Source: Pseudobdellovibrio exovorus JSS (lineage in GTDB: Bacteria; Bdellovibrionota; Bdellovibrionia; Bdellovibrionales; Bdellovibrionaceae). From it: a stretch of 64,000 nucleotides of DNA. Position numbers and translations under genes: made by a program. The first letter of the stretch is position 1, and the number at the start of each line of letters is the position of its first letter. The notes under the pieces were generated by a model, which made no database searches, was not told the origin of the DNA, and was given only the letters and a program-made list of their open reading frames with translations. The DNA is taken from contig NC_020813.1 of assembly GCF_000348725.1 (NCBI RefSeq), positions 496,001 through 560,000 of the forward strand, written 5' to 3'. Below, piece after piece: positions 15,958 through 24,658 of this stretch.

Positions 15958-18645
15958 CTACTGAAAACGTGTCAGAGCTTCTTTAAGAGAAACCACTTGT
16001 TCACGGGACTGTTGCAGAAGAACTTTATCCGCAGCAACGACGTCTGGATCAGCATTTTGAACAAAACGTTCGTTTGATAACTTGTTCGTTAACAGCGTCA
16101 CATCTTTTTCTAACTTTTCAATCGTCTTCTGAATGCGTTTGATCTCTTCATTGAAATCAACCAAGCCTTCCAACGGGATGATCACATTAACGCGCGCATC
16201 TTTTACTGCCACAGGAGCCACGGCACACTTCATCAGATCGCCATCTTCACCGATGGCGGCATTTTCTAAACGAGCCAAAGTCATGATAGCAGCGCGATTA
16301 TGACTTAAAATCTTTTGAGTCTCTGCATCTAGAACGCCTAATCGCACATTCAATTTGACGGCAGGGCTGATACGATTTTCACCACGAATATTACGAATTG
16401 CTGTGATGACTTCTTTTACGATATCAATTTCTAGTTCTGCTTCCGTGCTGGCAAAAGCCAAGAACTCTTTGTCGTTATCAACAGTTGGATAGCTGTCAAT
16501 AATACAAGCTTCAGACTTCAATGGAAGTTTACCATAAATTTCTTCAGTAATGAACGGGCAGAACGGATGAAGTAGGCGTACGATACGATTCAGAACGTGA
16601 GCCATCACCAATTGAGTGGTGTGTTTTTCTTCTGCCGATGCCGAAGTCATAATTGGTTTTGTGAACTCGATATACCAGTCACAGAATTGATTCCAGATAA
16701 ATTGGTAAAGCTCGTTAGCTGCATCTGAAAACTTTTCTGTTTCTAGAGCCTCTTGAACAATACGCTCTGTTTCAGCTAGCTTGGTGATAATCCACTGATC
16801 GAAAACAGAAAGCTGAGCTTTCGCTGGCATGGCTTTAATTCCCTCTGCCGGAGCTTTGAAGTCAGCTAAGTTCGACAGAACAAAGCGGGATGCATTCCAC
16901 ACCTTATTCATAAAGTTACGATAGCCTTCTACACGCTGTTCACTGAACTTAAAGTCTTTTCCTGAAAACAGATGGGCCAAGAAACTGAAACGTAAAGCAT
17001 CTGCGCCGTACTTTTCAATCATATCAATTGGATCAACAGAGTTGCCGAGTGACTTCGACATCTTACGACCTTGGCTATCACGTACAAGTCCATGGATGTA
17101 AACTGTTCTGAATGGGACATCTTTCTTAAACTCTAAGCCCATCATGATCATACGGGCTACCCAGAAGAAAATAATGTCATGCCCAGTAACCAAGTAATTT
17201 GTTGGGTAGAAAGTTTTTTGAGTTTCGATAGACTTGGTATTTTCTGCTGGCCATCCCATTGTAGAAAAAGCCCAAAGAGCCGAACTGAACCATGTATCTA
17301 AAACATCTTCTTCCTGTTTGATATTATGGCTAGAGCAGTGTTGGCAGGCAGAAGGAGTTGTTTCGCTTACAGTGTATTTTTCACAGTCACCACAAAGCCA
17401 TGCGGGAATACGATGTCCCCACCATAATTGGCGGGAAATACACCAGTCTTCGATGATGTTCATCCAGTGAAGGTAAACTTTTGTCCACGACTCAGGTTCG
17501 AATCTTAATGTACCTGATTCCACCACGCGTTTTGCTGGGATCGACAGTTGATCCATTTTCATAAACCATTGTTCAGATAGGAACGGCTCAACCACCGCAC
17601 CTGAACGAGAACAGTGACCTACCGAGTGAACATGTGGTTCTTCTTTAACAAGTAATCCCAATGCTTTTAAGTCTTCGACTACCTTTTTACGAGCGTCTGC
17701 TACTTTAAGTCCTTGGTAAGGACCTGCATGTTCGTTTAACTCACATTTCTTATTCAGAATATTGATGAACTCTAGTTTATGAGTTTTACCAATTTTGTAG
17801 TCATTGAAATCGTGAGCAGGAGTGATCTTCACAACTCCTGAGCCGAATTCGCGATCGACATAAGTGTCTGCGATGATTTTAATTTTACGATTGATCAACG
17901 GAATAGTAACTGTTTTGCCGATTAAAGCCTGATAGCGTTCGTCATCTGGATGAACACAAACTGCCGTATCACCCAACATGGTTTCAGGGCGTGTTGTGGC
18001 AATCGTCAAAAACTGATCTGAACCATCAATTGGGTAATTGATGTGATACATGGCACCTTTAACTTGTTGATGTTCTACCTCTAGATCCGAAATAGCAGTT
18101 TCTAATGGGCCACTCCAGTTCACAAGCTTTTGGCCTTTATAGATAGCCTGTTTTTCGTAAAGAGTTACGAAAACTTTTTTCACGGCATTGGAAACACCAT
18201 CATCCAATGTAAAGGTCGCACGTTCCCAGTCACATGAATCACCTAGGCGGCGCATTTGATTATAAATACGATCGCCGTATTCATTTTTCCACTTCCAGAT
18301 TTCGTCGACAAATTTTTCGCGGCCTAAATCGTGGCGTGTGATATTTTTTTTCTTTAACTCTTTTTCAACCACAGTCTGTGTCGCAATACCGGCGTGATCT
18401 GTTCCTGGTAACCACATGGTGTTGAAGCCGCTCATGCGCTTCCAGCGAATTAATAAATCTTGGATAGTATGATCCAAAGCATGACCCAAGTGTAAGAAGC
18501 CTGTGACATTCGGCGGAGGCAAAATAATTGAAAAAGGAGGCTTAGTGGATTGATCTTGGGATTTGAAATATCCTGCGTCTTCCCACCATTTGTAAATGTT
18601 AGATTCAACCTCTTGAGGACTGTAACGATCAGCTAGTGTTTTCAT
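15958..18645 (-). CDS. valS: Valyl-tRNA synthetase
   Basis: Class I aminoacyl-tRNA synthetase that charges tRNA-Val and edits mis-activated Thr. The HIGH-type motif is PPPNVTGFLHLGHALDHTI near residue 45 and the KMSKS loop is GRKMSKSLGNSVDP near residue 535. The editing domain carries ATTRPETMLGDTAVCVHP, and a Cys pair cluster (CEKYTVSETTPSACQHC) suggests a zinc site. The C-terminal coiled-coil arm (IKRIQKTIEKLEKDVTLL) is present. Length 895 is normal. It lies 14 bases after the rhodanese gene on the same strand. Confidence 0.98.
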   Translation of the reverse strand: MKTLADRYSPQEVESNIYKWWEDAGYFKSQDQSTKPPFSIILPPPNVTGFLHLGHALDHTIQDLLIRWKRMSGFNTMWLPGTDHAGIATQTVVEKELKKKNITRHDLGREKFVDEIWKWKNEYGDRIYNQMRRLGDSCDWERATFTLDDGVSNAVKKVFVTLYEKQAIYKGQKLVNWSGPLETAISDLEVEHQQVKGAMYHINYPIDGSDQFLTIATTRPETMLGDTAVCVHPDDERYQALIGKTVTIPLINRKIKIIADTYVDREFGSGVVKITPAHDFNDYKIGKTHKLEFINILNKKCELNEHAGPYQGLKVADARKKVVEDLKALGLLVKEEPHVHSVGHCSRSGAVVEPFLSEQWFMKMDQLSIPAKRVVESGTLRFEPESWTKVYLHWMNIIEDWCISRQLWWGHRIPAWLCGDCEKYTVSETTPSACQHCSSHNIKQEEDVLDTWFSSALWAFSTMGWPAENTKSIETQKTFYPTNYLVTGHDIIFFWVARMIMMGLEFKKDVPFRTVYIHGLVRDSQGRKMSKSLGNSVDPIDMIEKYGADALRFSFLAHLFSGKDFKFSEQRVEGYRNFMNKVWNASRFVLSNLADFKAPAEGIKAMPAKAQLSVFDQWIITKLAETERIVQEALETEKFSDAANELYQFIWNQFCDWYIEFTKPIMTSASAEEKHTTQLVMAHVLNRIVRLLHPFCPFITEEIYGKLPLKSEACIIDSYPTVDNDKEFLAFASTEAELEIDIVKEVITAIRNIRGENRISPAVKLNVRLGVLDAETQKILSHNRAAIMTLARLENAAIGEDGDLMKCAVAPVAVKDARVNVIIPLEGLVDFNEEIKRIQKTIEKLEKDVTLLTNKLSNERFVQNADPDVVAADKVLLQQSREQVVSLKEALTRFQ

Positions 18646-18659
18646 AGGAAGACAGAGTA

Positions 18660-18995
18660 TCAGATTTGGTCTTTATCGGTCATCATTTGCTGGTAGCCGC
18701 CATCGACAACATAGACGTTTGTATAAGCTTTTTTTGTCAGGTCAGCATAGGTTTTCATAGACTGATCGCCATTCTGGCAAAGCAATACGATAGCATAGTC
18801 TTGGGGGGCTTGGCGCGACTCGAGCTCAGCTAAAACCTGTTGAGGTTCAGCCAAGATTTCGTAGGTGTCGATGTGCATCTTATTCAAACTTGTATACCAT
18901 GTGCTCAAGGTATTTCCGCTCATATTGAAGAACAAAAATGGGACACGATTATTGATTAAGTTATCCAGCTGAAAGAATCCAATTTTGTTAAGCAT
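18660..18995 (-). CDS. Rhodanese-like domain protein
   Basis: Single rhodanese domain of 111 residues, a sulphur-carrier or redox-type fold in the cytoplasm. The active loop appears as LLCQNGDQSMKTYADLTK, with the candidate catalytic Cys at the usual place after a beta strand; VYVVDGGYQQM matches the C-terminal family strand. ATG 18995 is chosen because it overlaps the MFS stop by eight bases, leaving a compact domain; an upstream start would add a basic leader (RPLRLMRLN) read out of frame with the MFS gene. Whether it has sulphurtransferase activity is unknown. Confidence 0.75.
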   Translation of the reverse strand: MLNKIGFFQLDNLINNRVPFLFFNMSGNTLSTWYTSLNKMHIDTYEILAEPQQVLAELESRQAPQDYAIVLLCQNGDQSMKTYADLTKKAYTNVYVVDGGYQQMMTDKDQI

Positions 18996-20241
18996 GTTGA
19001 GCCTCATCAGTCGAAGAGGTCTTGGTTTTTTGACCTGCATTCGGAATAGAATGGAAAATTAAAAACACGATAAATAGAGCGACTAAAGTCATTGAGCCCG
19101 AAAGTAGAAATGGCGACTCGATACTCCATGCTCCGAAAAGAGCGCCACCAATAGCGGGACCGATAATGCGGCCAAGGGAAGACATCCCTTGAGTGGTGCC
19201 GAGTACAGTCCCTTGCTCGTCTTTGTCAGCAAGAAGTGAAATAGCCCCCAGAGTTGAGGGGTTCACTAACCCTAATCCCAAGGCCAATAAAGTCTGAGTA
19301 ATAGCCATAGCGAAAATCGAGTTAGCAAACGCAATTCCACCTAGGCCCAAGGTCATTGAAATCAATCCCAGACGCAGCACTTGTTTTTCACCTATTTTGG
19401 GAATCAGCCGTCTGACAAGGAATCCCTGAGTTACAATTAACATCACTCCGATATAGGCAAAACCAAAACTGACTTCCTTCAATCCCCAGTTGAACTTGTC
19501 TTTCATGTAAAGCACTAATGTCGCTTCCATTGTCGACATCGCTAAAGAGGCCAAGAAGAAAACTAAAATTAAAGGACCGATCGTCGGGACTTTGAAGAAC
19601 TTAGCGATCAACTGAAAGCGATTACGTGTTTCTTGTTTTACTTTTGAAAGATCGCGAGTTTCCTTTAAGAACTTCAGCGCAAACAGGAACGTGATCAGAC
19701 AAAGGCCTGACACCCAGTAAGAGCTGAAGCTGGTGCGGAAGAAAGCATCCGTTGAAATGTGTTCAGCCCATACCGTGAGTAATCCACCGATAGCGGGTCC
19801 GAATAGAAAACCCAAACCGAAGGCCGCACCGATGAGCGCCATTCCACGGGAACGCTCTTGTGGAGGCGTAATATCAGAAATATAAGCAGAAGCTGTTGAA
19901 ATCGAAGCTCCGAAAAAGCCTGAAAGTAGGCGTGCTACAAAAAGCATTTCTAAAGTGCGTGCCTGTGCGAAAAGCAAATAGGCAAAGACTTCGCCACCTA
20001 AGCAAATTAATAAAATAGGGCGGCGACCATACTTGTCGCTGAGTCGTCCCCAAAACGGAGAGAAAATAAATTGCATCAGTGAATAGGCAGAAAGTAAAAG
20101 CCCTGTTTGTAAGGCGGTAGCTCCCATTTGGGTGCTGAGAATGGGCATGATGGGGATCACGATGCCGAAACCTAAAAGATAGATAAAGACAGTCAGAAAA
20201 ATAATCGCAAGAGGTCTTTTGTTATCCGCAATAGTCGACAT
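18988..20241 (-). CDS. MFS drug-efflux-type transporter (DHA1/TetA-like)
   Basis: Inner-membrane proton antiporter of the major facilitator superfamily with about 12 hydrophobic segments over 417 residues. The family motif A is FSPFWGRLSDKYGRRPILL, and motif C-like LIGAAFGLGFLFGPAIGGLL marks it as an exporter of the 12-helix DHA1 group. A repeat of motif A is poorly conserved in the second half (GFLVRRLIPKIGEKQVL). ATG 20241 has AAAAAGGA 10 bases upstream; the earlier start at 20310 overlaps the neighbouring gene. The substrate is unknown. Confidence 0.9.
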   Translation of the reverse strand: MSTIADNKRPLAIIFLTVFIYLLGFGIVIPIMPILSTQMGATALQTGLLLSAYSLMQFIFSPFWGRLSDKYGRRPILLICLGGEVFAYLLFAQARTLEMLFVARLLSGFFGASISTASAYISDITPPQERSRGMALIGAAFGLGFLFGPAIGGLLTVWAEHISTDAFFRTSFSSYWVSGLCLITFLFALKFLKETRDLSKVKQETRNRFQLIAKFFKVPTIGPLILVFFLASLAMSTMEATLVLYMKDKFNWGLKEVSFGFAYIGVMLIVTQGFLVRRLIPKIGEKQVLRLGLISMTLGLGGIAFANSIFAMAITQTLLALGLGLVNPSTLGAISLLADKDEQGTVLGTTQGMSSLGRIIGPAIGGALFGAWSIESPFLLSGSMTLVALFIVFLIFHSIPNAGQKTKTSSTDEAQHA

Positions 20242-20294
20242 AGCAAGGAGGTCCTTTTTCAATGGGCTGAATCTGGCGATGAATATGGCACAGA

Positions 20295-20561
20295 TCAGCG
20301 GTCTTGGCAAAGTAGACGTATCACGTCGTCCACATTCGCATCATAGTCAATTTCAAGTAGTTTATTGCGCCCTGTATGTCCGTGTAAGATGGTGACATTT
20401 TTTTTCGGGATGGAAAGAGTTTTGCTGATAAAGGCGATTAGGGCCTCGTTGGCGGCTCCATCCACAGGGGGAGCCTTAATTTTAATCTTTACAGCACCAT
20501 CGTGTAATCCGATGGCTTCGCTTTTTTTTGCATTAGGTTGAATCAGAACTTTGAGTTTCAA
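20295..20561 (-). CDS. DUF167/YggU family protein
   Basis: Small cytoplasmic protein (88 residues) of the widespread YggU family, whose biochemical role is not settled. Diagnostic segments are LIQPNAKKSE, KIKIKAPPVDGAANEALIAF and VTILHGHTGRNKLLEID. It follows divIVA by 42 bases; yggS, proC and yggU genes commonly cluster, which supports the assignment. Confidence 0.9.
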   Translation of the reverse strand: MKLKVLIQPNAKKSEAIGLHDGAVKIKIKAPPVDGAANEALIAFISKTLSIPKKNVTILHGHTGRNKLLEIDYDANVDDVIRLLCQDR

Positions 20562-20584
20562 GGGGCGATAGAAGTAGCGTGACA

Positions 20585-20610
20585 GAAGTAACAGCGCTGG
20601 CTGTTACTTC
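20585..20610 (-). terminator. Perfect 10-bp hairpin spanning the divIVA stop codon
   Basis: GAAGTAACAG and CTGTTACTTC pair perfectly around a 6-base loop. The TAA of divIVA (20606-20604) lies inside one arm. There is no T-run after it on the minus strand, so it may be an mRNA-stability or attenuating hairpin rather than a full terminator before yggU. Confidence 0.5.
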
Positions 20611-21089
20611 ATATCCAATTCAGGTAGGCTCATTTTTGGCATAAATTGTTGCCCTTGATCTAACAAAGACAAGTGCGCTTGAACCATGGCTTTTAGATTG
20701 GCTTCGAACTGCATGCGTGTGCGTTTCAATTCAGAAATTTCAGAGTAAACTTTTTTCAAAGAATCCTTAGCATCACGAGTGATCAATTCTGCTTTTTGTT
20801 GAGCATCGTTAATGATCAACTTGGCTTCGCGTTCTGCGTCTGTGCGCATTTTCTCGGTCATTTGAGACGCTGAAGTGATCGTCGCCTTTAAGACTTGATC
20901 GCGATCCTTGTATTCAAGAAGTGTTAATTCTTTTTCTTTTAGAGTTTCACGTAGGGCATTGCGCTCTTGTAAAAGGGCATCCATCTGAGCTGCGATGACA
21001 GTTAAAAAATCCGAGACTTCGTCCGGATCATATCCCATCATTTTACGTTCAAATGTTTTATGTGCGATTTCTGAAGGGTAATGCTTCAT
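20604..21089 (-). CDS. divIVA: DivIVA-domain protein
   Basis: Cytoplasmic coiled-coil protein of 161 residues that would mark curved membrane at poles or septa. The N-terminal DivIVA lipid-binding domain reads PSEIAHKTFERKMMGYDPDEV followed by FLTVIAAQMDALLQERNALRE. The rest is long helical coiled coil rich in Glu/Lys/Gln (residues about 30-140) with a short Pro-containing tail. ATG 21089 has GGAGG 5 bases upstream; the 21107 start has none. As I recall, DivIVA of B. bacteriovorus affects progeny cell shape during growth inside prey. The neighbours yggS, proC and yggU match the conserved YggS/DivIVA neighbourhood. Confidence 0.92.
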   Translation of the reverse strand: MKHYPSEIAHKTFERKMMGYDPDEVSDFLTVIAAQMDALLQERNALRETLKEKELTLLEYKDRDQVLKATITSASQMTEKMRTDAEREAKLIINDAQQKAELITRDAKDSLKKVYSEISELKRTRMQFEANLKAMVQAHLSLLDQGQQFMPKMSLPELDMK

Positions 21090-21235
21090 AGGTTCCTCCG
21101 TGAACACTGATCTTTAGTATAGGGCAAAACAAACCCGACATCTACTATCTAGGTGAAATAACAGGAGGTTTTAAGAACTCTCTGGACCTAGGTCTAGCTA
21201 ATCTAGAGCCACGGCCCAGCAGCGTCAGTTGAGGG

Positions 21236-22072
21236 CTATTTCTGAGTGCGCGAGATCTCTTTTGATCTCATGGCGGCTTTTTCAAAACTGATGCGCAAAC
21301 CACGTTCAATTTCCAGCTCGCGCATAGAAGTCAGTCCCGCTGCCGTAACCCCTTTTTTAGAGGTCACGCGGGATTGCAGTTCTTCGATTTCGATGCCTTC
21401 AGATTGGGCGGCCAGTAGAGCCGCGCCCAAGAACGTTTCGATCGTCATCTTGCGTGAAACATCGTCGGCAAAACCACGCTCTGCGATCCAATCTTGCCAG
21501 TACATCATCATTTCGAAAACGAATCCTGTACCGCTAGAGCAAGAAATCATCAAGGCTTCAAATTGATCTTCGTTGTCGACTTTCATCACATAGCCTAAGC
21601 CGCCAAAGAGGTCGTCCATCAGACTGGAAACAAAACCTTCATCTTCATCGGGACTCATAAAGCCAATAACTCCACGACCGATAATAGACGGAGTGTTCGG
21701 CATCAGGCGCACAAGGCGTCCCGTGGGAATTTGCTTTTCAAGCGAGTCGAAAGGGATTCCCGCCGCCAGTGAAATCACGATTTGATGATCGCTAAATTGT
21801 CCAGTTAGGCCTTCGAGTGCCGTTGAAAAATCTTGAGGCTTCACCGCGATAATCACCACATCACATTCTGCAATGATCTCTTGGTTATGGGCTCTGGTTT
21901 GAACCTGAAACTGCTCGGCTAGTTTGAGCAATTTGCCCTGAGTCCGATTGGAAACCATGATGTGATCTGGTCTGATCTCTTTCGATTCCACCATGCCCTT
22001 CACCAGAGCCTGAGTCATGTTACCGGCTCCGATAAAGCCGATTTTCATTGTTTTCAGCAGTGGATTTTTCAT
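21236..22072 (-). CDS. proC: Pyrroline-5-carboxylate reductase
   Basis: Final enzyme of proline synthesis, reducing pyrroline-5-carboxylate with NAD(P)H in the cytoplasm. The Rossmann motif is KIGFIGAGNMTQALVKGM, followed by VIIAVKPQDF and LVRLMPNTPSIIGRGVIGF. The C-terminal dimer domain has SSGTGFVFEMM and LQSRVTSKKGVTAAGL, the family signature. ATG 22072 overlaps the yggS stop (ATGA) and has GAGG 7 bases upstream; it gives 278 residues, near the usual 265-275. The 22141 start would add about 23 residues inside yggS. A 146-base spacer separates it from divIVA. Confidence 0.95.
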   Translation of the reverse strand: MKNPLLKTMKIGFIGAGNMTQALVKGMVESKEIRPDHIMVSNRTQGKLLKLAEQFQVQTRAHNQEIIAECDVVIIAVKPQDFSTALEGLTGQFSDHQIVISLAAGIPFDSLEKQIPTGRLVRLMPNTPSIIGRGVIGFMSPDEDEGFVSSLMDDLFGGLGYVMKVDNEDQFEALMISCSSGTGFVFEMMMYWQDWIAERGFADDVSRKMTIETFLGAALLAAQSEGIEIEELQSRVTSKKGVTAAGLTSMRELEIERGLRISFEKAAMRSKEISRTQK

Positions 22073-22743
22073 GACGGACCTCGTTTCTGATCTTTCTGTG
22101 ATTCTCTTTCTCCAAATAGCGTCGTACCTAACCTGATCCATGTTGCCCCCTCTTGAAGTGCAATTTGATAGTCGTGACTGGTGCCCATTGAGTACTCGTG
22201 TAAATCGAACTTGCTTCCAATATATTTCAATTCTTTAAAAAAAGCGCGGTTTTTTTCAGGTTCATTTTCTAGCGGTGGCATGGTCATCAATCCGACGATC
22301 TGAATGCCGCTCAACGCTTGCAGACGTGTCCACTCAGACTCAAAATCCTCTTTTAAAAATCCAGATTTGGTCGGCTCCTCAGAAAGATTCAGTTGAATGA
22401 ATACTTTTTGAATGTGCTGGATAGACAGTGCAGCTGCTGAAATTTTTTCTGCTAAAGCAAAGCTGTCGATAGAATGAATATAAGTGAAATGCTTCTTTAA
22501 GAATTTAACTTTATTTTTTTGAATAGGGCCGATCAAGTGCCACTGAATATTAGAAAAATCTTTTAAGAGTTCAATTTTTTCTAAGGCTTCTTGAATGTAG
22601 TTTTCGCCAAAATCGCGCTGTCCTTCATTGTATAAAGAAATGATTTTTTCAGTGGGTTGAAGTTTACTGACCGCCAGAATTTTTTGTTTGGACGAGAGCT
22701 TTTGTGAAATCAAAGAGCGGGCGGTTGGCGCAGGAATTCCCAT
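22069..22743 (-). CDS. yggS: YggS/PLPBP family pyridoxal-phosphate homeostasis protein
   Basis: Cytoplasmic PLP-binding protein without known catalysis, involved in vitamin B6 and amino-acid homeostasis. The Schiff-base Lys is in ILAVSKLQP near residue 26; FGENYIQEALEKI, IQWHLIGPIQKNK and GLMTMPPLE are family motifs. The C terminus carries YSMGTSHDYQIALQEGATWIRLGTTLFG. The N-terminal helix is shorter than usual, so the start may be slightly different. It overlaps maf by 34 bases upstream and proC by four bases downstream. Confidence 0.92.
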   Translation of the reverse strand: MGIPAPTARSLISQKLSSKQKILAVSKLQPTEKIISLYNEGQRDFGENYIQEALEKIELLKDFSNIQWHLIGPIQKNKVKFLKKHFTYIHSIDSFALAEKISAAALSIQHIQKVFIQLNLSEEPTKSGFLKEDFESEWTRLQALSGIQIVGLMTMPPLENEPEKNRAFFKELKYIGSKFDLHEYSMGTSHDYQIALQEGATWIRLGTTLFGERESQKDQKRGPS

Positions 22744-23348
22744 GAGTTAAGTGTGAAGAGTTTTTCTAGAGCTTGCAAGGGAAGTCCCACCACATTATTA
22801 AAGTCGCCGTCGTAGTGGGTCACAAATTTTCCACCTTCCCCCTGAATGGCGTAGGCACCGGCTTTGTCGAGGGGCTCTTTGCTGGCGATGTAGTCCAGAA
22901 TTTCAGAATCCGTCAGTGAACGGAAGTGCACCACAGTTGTCTCGATATGAGACACAACTTCGTCACTGTTCAGGTTGCTGTCGAGGTCCAGTAGAACTAT
23001 TCCTGTTTTGACCTCGTGGCTGCGACCTGAAAGTGCTTTTAAGAAGTCGAAGGCCATCTGTTCGGTCTCTGGCTTGCCTAAAGTCTGGTTATCCAAACAC
23101 ACCAAGGTATCAGCAGTCAGGACTACATGATGGGGATAGCTCAGACCTTCGTCGTGTAGACGGGTGCGCACCGCCTCGGCCTTTCGTCTGGCAATGTCTA
23201 AAATTTGTTCGTTAAGACTTAGGTTTTTGTCAGGAATTTCCGATACATAAACAGGGAATGGAACAAATTGATAACCTGCTTTTTTTAGAATTTCAGAACG
23301 TCGCGGAGACTGTGAAGCCAGAATTAATGTGCGGTTCAATTTTTTCAT
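22710..23348 (-). CDS. maf: Maf family nucleotide pyrophosphatase
   Basis: House-cleaning enzyme that hydrolyses non-canonical or pyrimidine nucleoside triphosphates; Maf is also tied to septum control in Bacillus. The N-terminal motif LILASQSPRRSEILKKAGY is typical, with VLTADTLVCLDNQTLGKP and LSGRSHEVKTG following and AGAYAIQGEGGKFV near the C terminus. ATG 23348 is preferred; the GTG at 23378 lies 10 codons upstream. The gene is divergent from the tadC gene with only 45 bases between the starts, so promoters must overlap. Confidence 0.93.
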   Translation of the reverse strand: MKKLNRTLILASQSPRRSEILKKAGYQFVPFPVYVSEIPDKNLSLNEQILDIARRKAEAVRTRLHDEGLSYPHHVVLTADTLVCLDNQTLGKPETEQMAFDFLKALSGRSHEVKTGIVLLDLDSNLNSDEVVSHIETTVVHFRSLTDSEILDYIASKEPLDKAGAYAIQGEGGKFVTHYDGDFNNVVGLPLQALEKLFTLNSWEFLRQPPAL

Positions 23349-23393
23349 ACCCAATGAATTTACTGGAAAAAAACTCACTTGAAAAGAGGAGCT

Positions 23394-24305
23394 ATGGGTA
23401 GTTTAGAACTAATGCTTTTCGGCGGAATTATTTTAGCCGGTGCTGCTGTTTATCTATTCGTGTCGTCTCTGTTAGCAGGTCGTCCCGGAGAATCGCAGTT
23501 ATCATGGGCTAGCGGTAATGAACCTGTTAAATCCAAGAATGCCATTATCAATATCTGTCGTCCGATGGTGCATCAACTGACGTTGCAGCACGCAGCGCGT
23601 GTGAAGTCAGAAAAGTATCGTAAGAAAATTCGTAATCTCATCAAAGTGGGAGGATTGGAATCTGAACTCAATGAAGATGAGTTCATCGGTTTGCAATTGT
23701 TCTTAGGGGTGGCATTCCCGCTGCTATTGTTCTTTTTAAACTTTGCTTTGGACTTGGGATTGTCATGGCCCTTACTTGTGGGCTTAGGAGCTTTTGGCTT
23801 CTTCATGCCACAGATGCATTGCAAAGGAACAAAAAAACAGCGCGAGCTCAGTGTACGTGCTGATATGCCATTCTTCATCGATCTGTTAGCTCTGTCAGTG
23901 GAAGCAGGTTTAGATTTCTTCGGTGCGATTCAAAAGATCGTAGATAAAGTGGCAGATAAAGACTCAGTATTGGCGGAAGAGTTTAAGATTGTTTTAAAAG
24001 ATATTAAAATCGGTTCGTCAAAACAGGAAGCCTTAAAAGAAATGGCTGCACGTATTGATATTCCCGAGATAACGAGCTTTGTTGCCGTCCTTATTGATGC
24101 GGAAGCTTCAGGTGCGAGCATTTCACAGGTTCTTAAAGATCAGTCGGTGCAAATGCGTCTAGAAAGATTGCTTCGTGCTGAAAAAGCCGGTGCGCGAGCA
24201 TCGCAGTTGATTTTACTTCCATTGATGATGTTTATTTTGCCTGCGGTTTTCATTATGGTTTTTGGACCTATCGCAGTCAGAATGATATACGGAGGGGGAA
24301 TGTAA
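23394..24305 (+). CDS. TadC-like inner-membrane platform protein (T2SS F domain)
   Basis: Inner-membrane platform subunit of a Tad/Flp-type pilus or related secretion machine. It has an N-terminal helix, a pair of central hydrophobic helices (LFLGVAFPLLLFFLNFAL, WPLLVGLGAFGFFM) and a last helix (LILLPLMMFILPAVFIMVF). The T2SSF domain reads RADMPFFIDLLALSVEAGLD and LIDAEASGASISQVLKDQS, both typical of TadC. ATG 23394 follows AGAGGAG; a TTG at 23379 overlaps that site. No tadA, tadB, cpaC or pilin gene lies beside it here, so its partners must be elsewhere. It opens an operon continuing into DUF192 and FHA genes. Confidence 0.88.
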   Translation: MGSLELMLFGGIILAGAAVYLFVSSLLAGRPGESQLSWASGNEPVKSKNAIINICRPMVHQLTLQHAARVKSEKYRKKIRNLIKVGGLESELNEDEFIGLQLFLGVAFPLLLFFLNFALDLGLSWPLLVGLGAFGFFMPQMHCKGTKKQRELSVRADMPFFIDLLALSVEAGLDFFGAIQKIVDKVADKDSVLAEEFKIVLKDIKIGSSKQEALKEMAARIDIPEITSFVAVLIDAEASGASISQVLKDQSVQMRLERLLRAEKAGARASQLILLPLMMFILPAVFIMVFGPIAVRMIYGGGM

Positions 24306-24658
24306 TGCCTCGTCTGTATAAAACTTCAAATTCAGGAGCCGAGTTATTAGTCGACCACCTTATGGTGGCGGAAAGCTTTTGGGAGCGCGGTAAAGGTTTG
24401 TTGGGTCGCAAGGGTTTAGCGGCAGGTGAAGCTCTGTGGATTAACCCGTGCAATAACATACACACCTTTTTTATGAAATTTGCTATCGACTGTATTTTTG
24501 TCGACAGCAAAATGGAAATTAAGAATATAGCAAAAAATGTAGTCCCATTCAGAATTGCGGGACCTTATTGGCGTGCGTCTTCTGTTATCGAAACTCCATC
24601 GGGATTTGTCGATGCGAAGAACTTAAAAGTCGGAGATCATTTATATGTGGTCAATTAG
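24305..24658 (+). CDS. DUF192 family protein
   Basis: Small DUF192 protein of 117 residues. The family features are RGKGLLGRKGLAAGEALWI near residue 30, NPCNNIHTFFMKFAIDCIFVD, and ETPSGFVDAKNLKVGDHL near the end. DUF192 proteins are often exported, but no signal peptide is visible here. Function is unknown; DUF192 genes frequently sit near Tad pilus genes in delta-like bacteria. ATG overlaps the tadC stop by one base (TAATG), and the 3' end overlaps the next FHA gene by 14 bases. Confidence 0.88.
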   Translation: MPRLYKTSNSGAELLVDHLMVAESFWERGKGLLGRKGLAAGEALWINPCNNIHTFFMKFAIDCIFVDSKMEIKNIAKNVVPFRIAGPYWRASSVIETPSGFVDAKNLKVGDHLYVVN

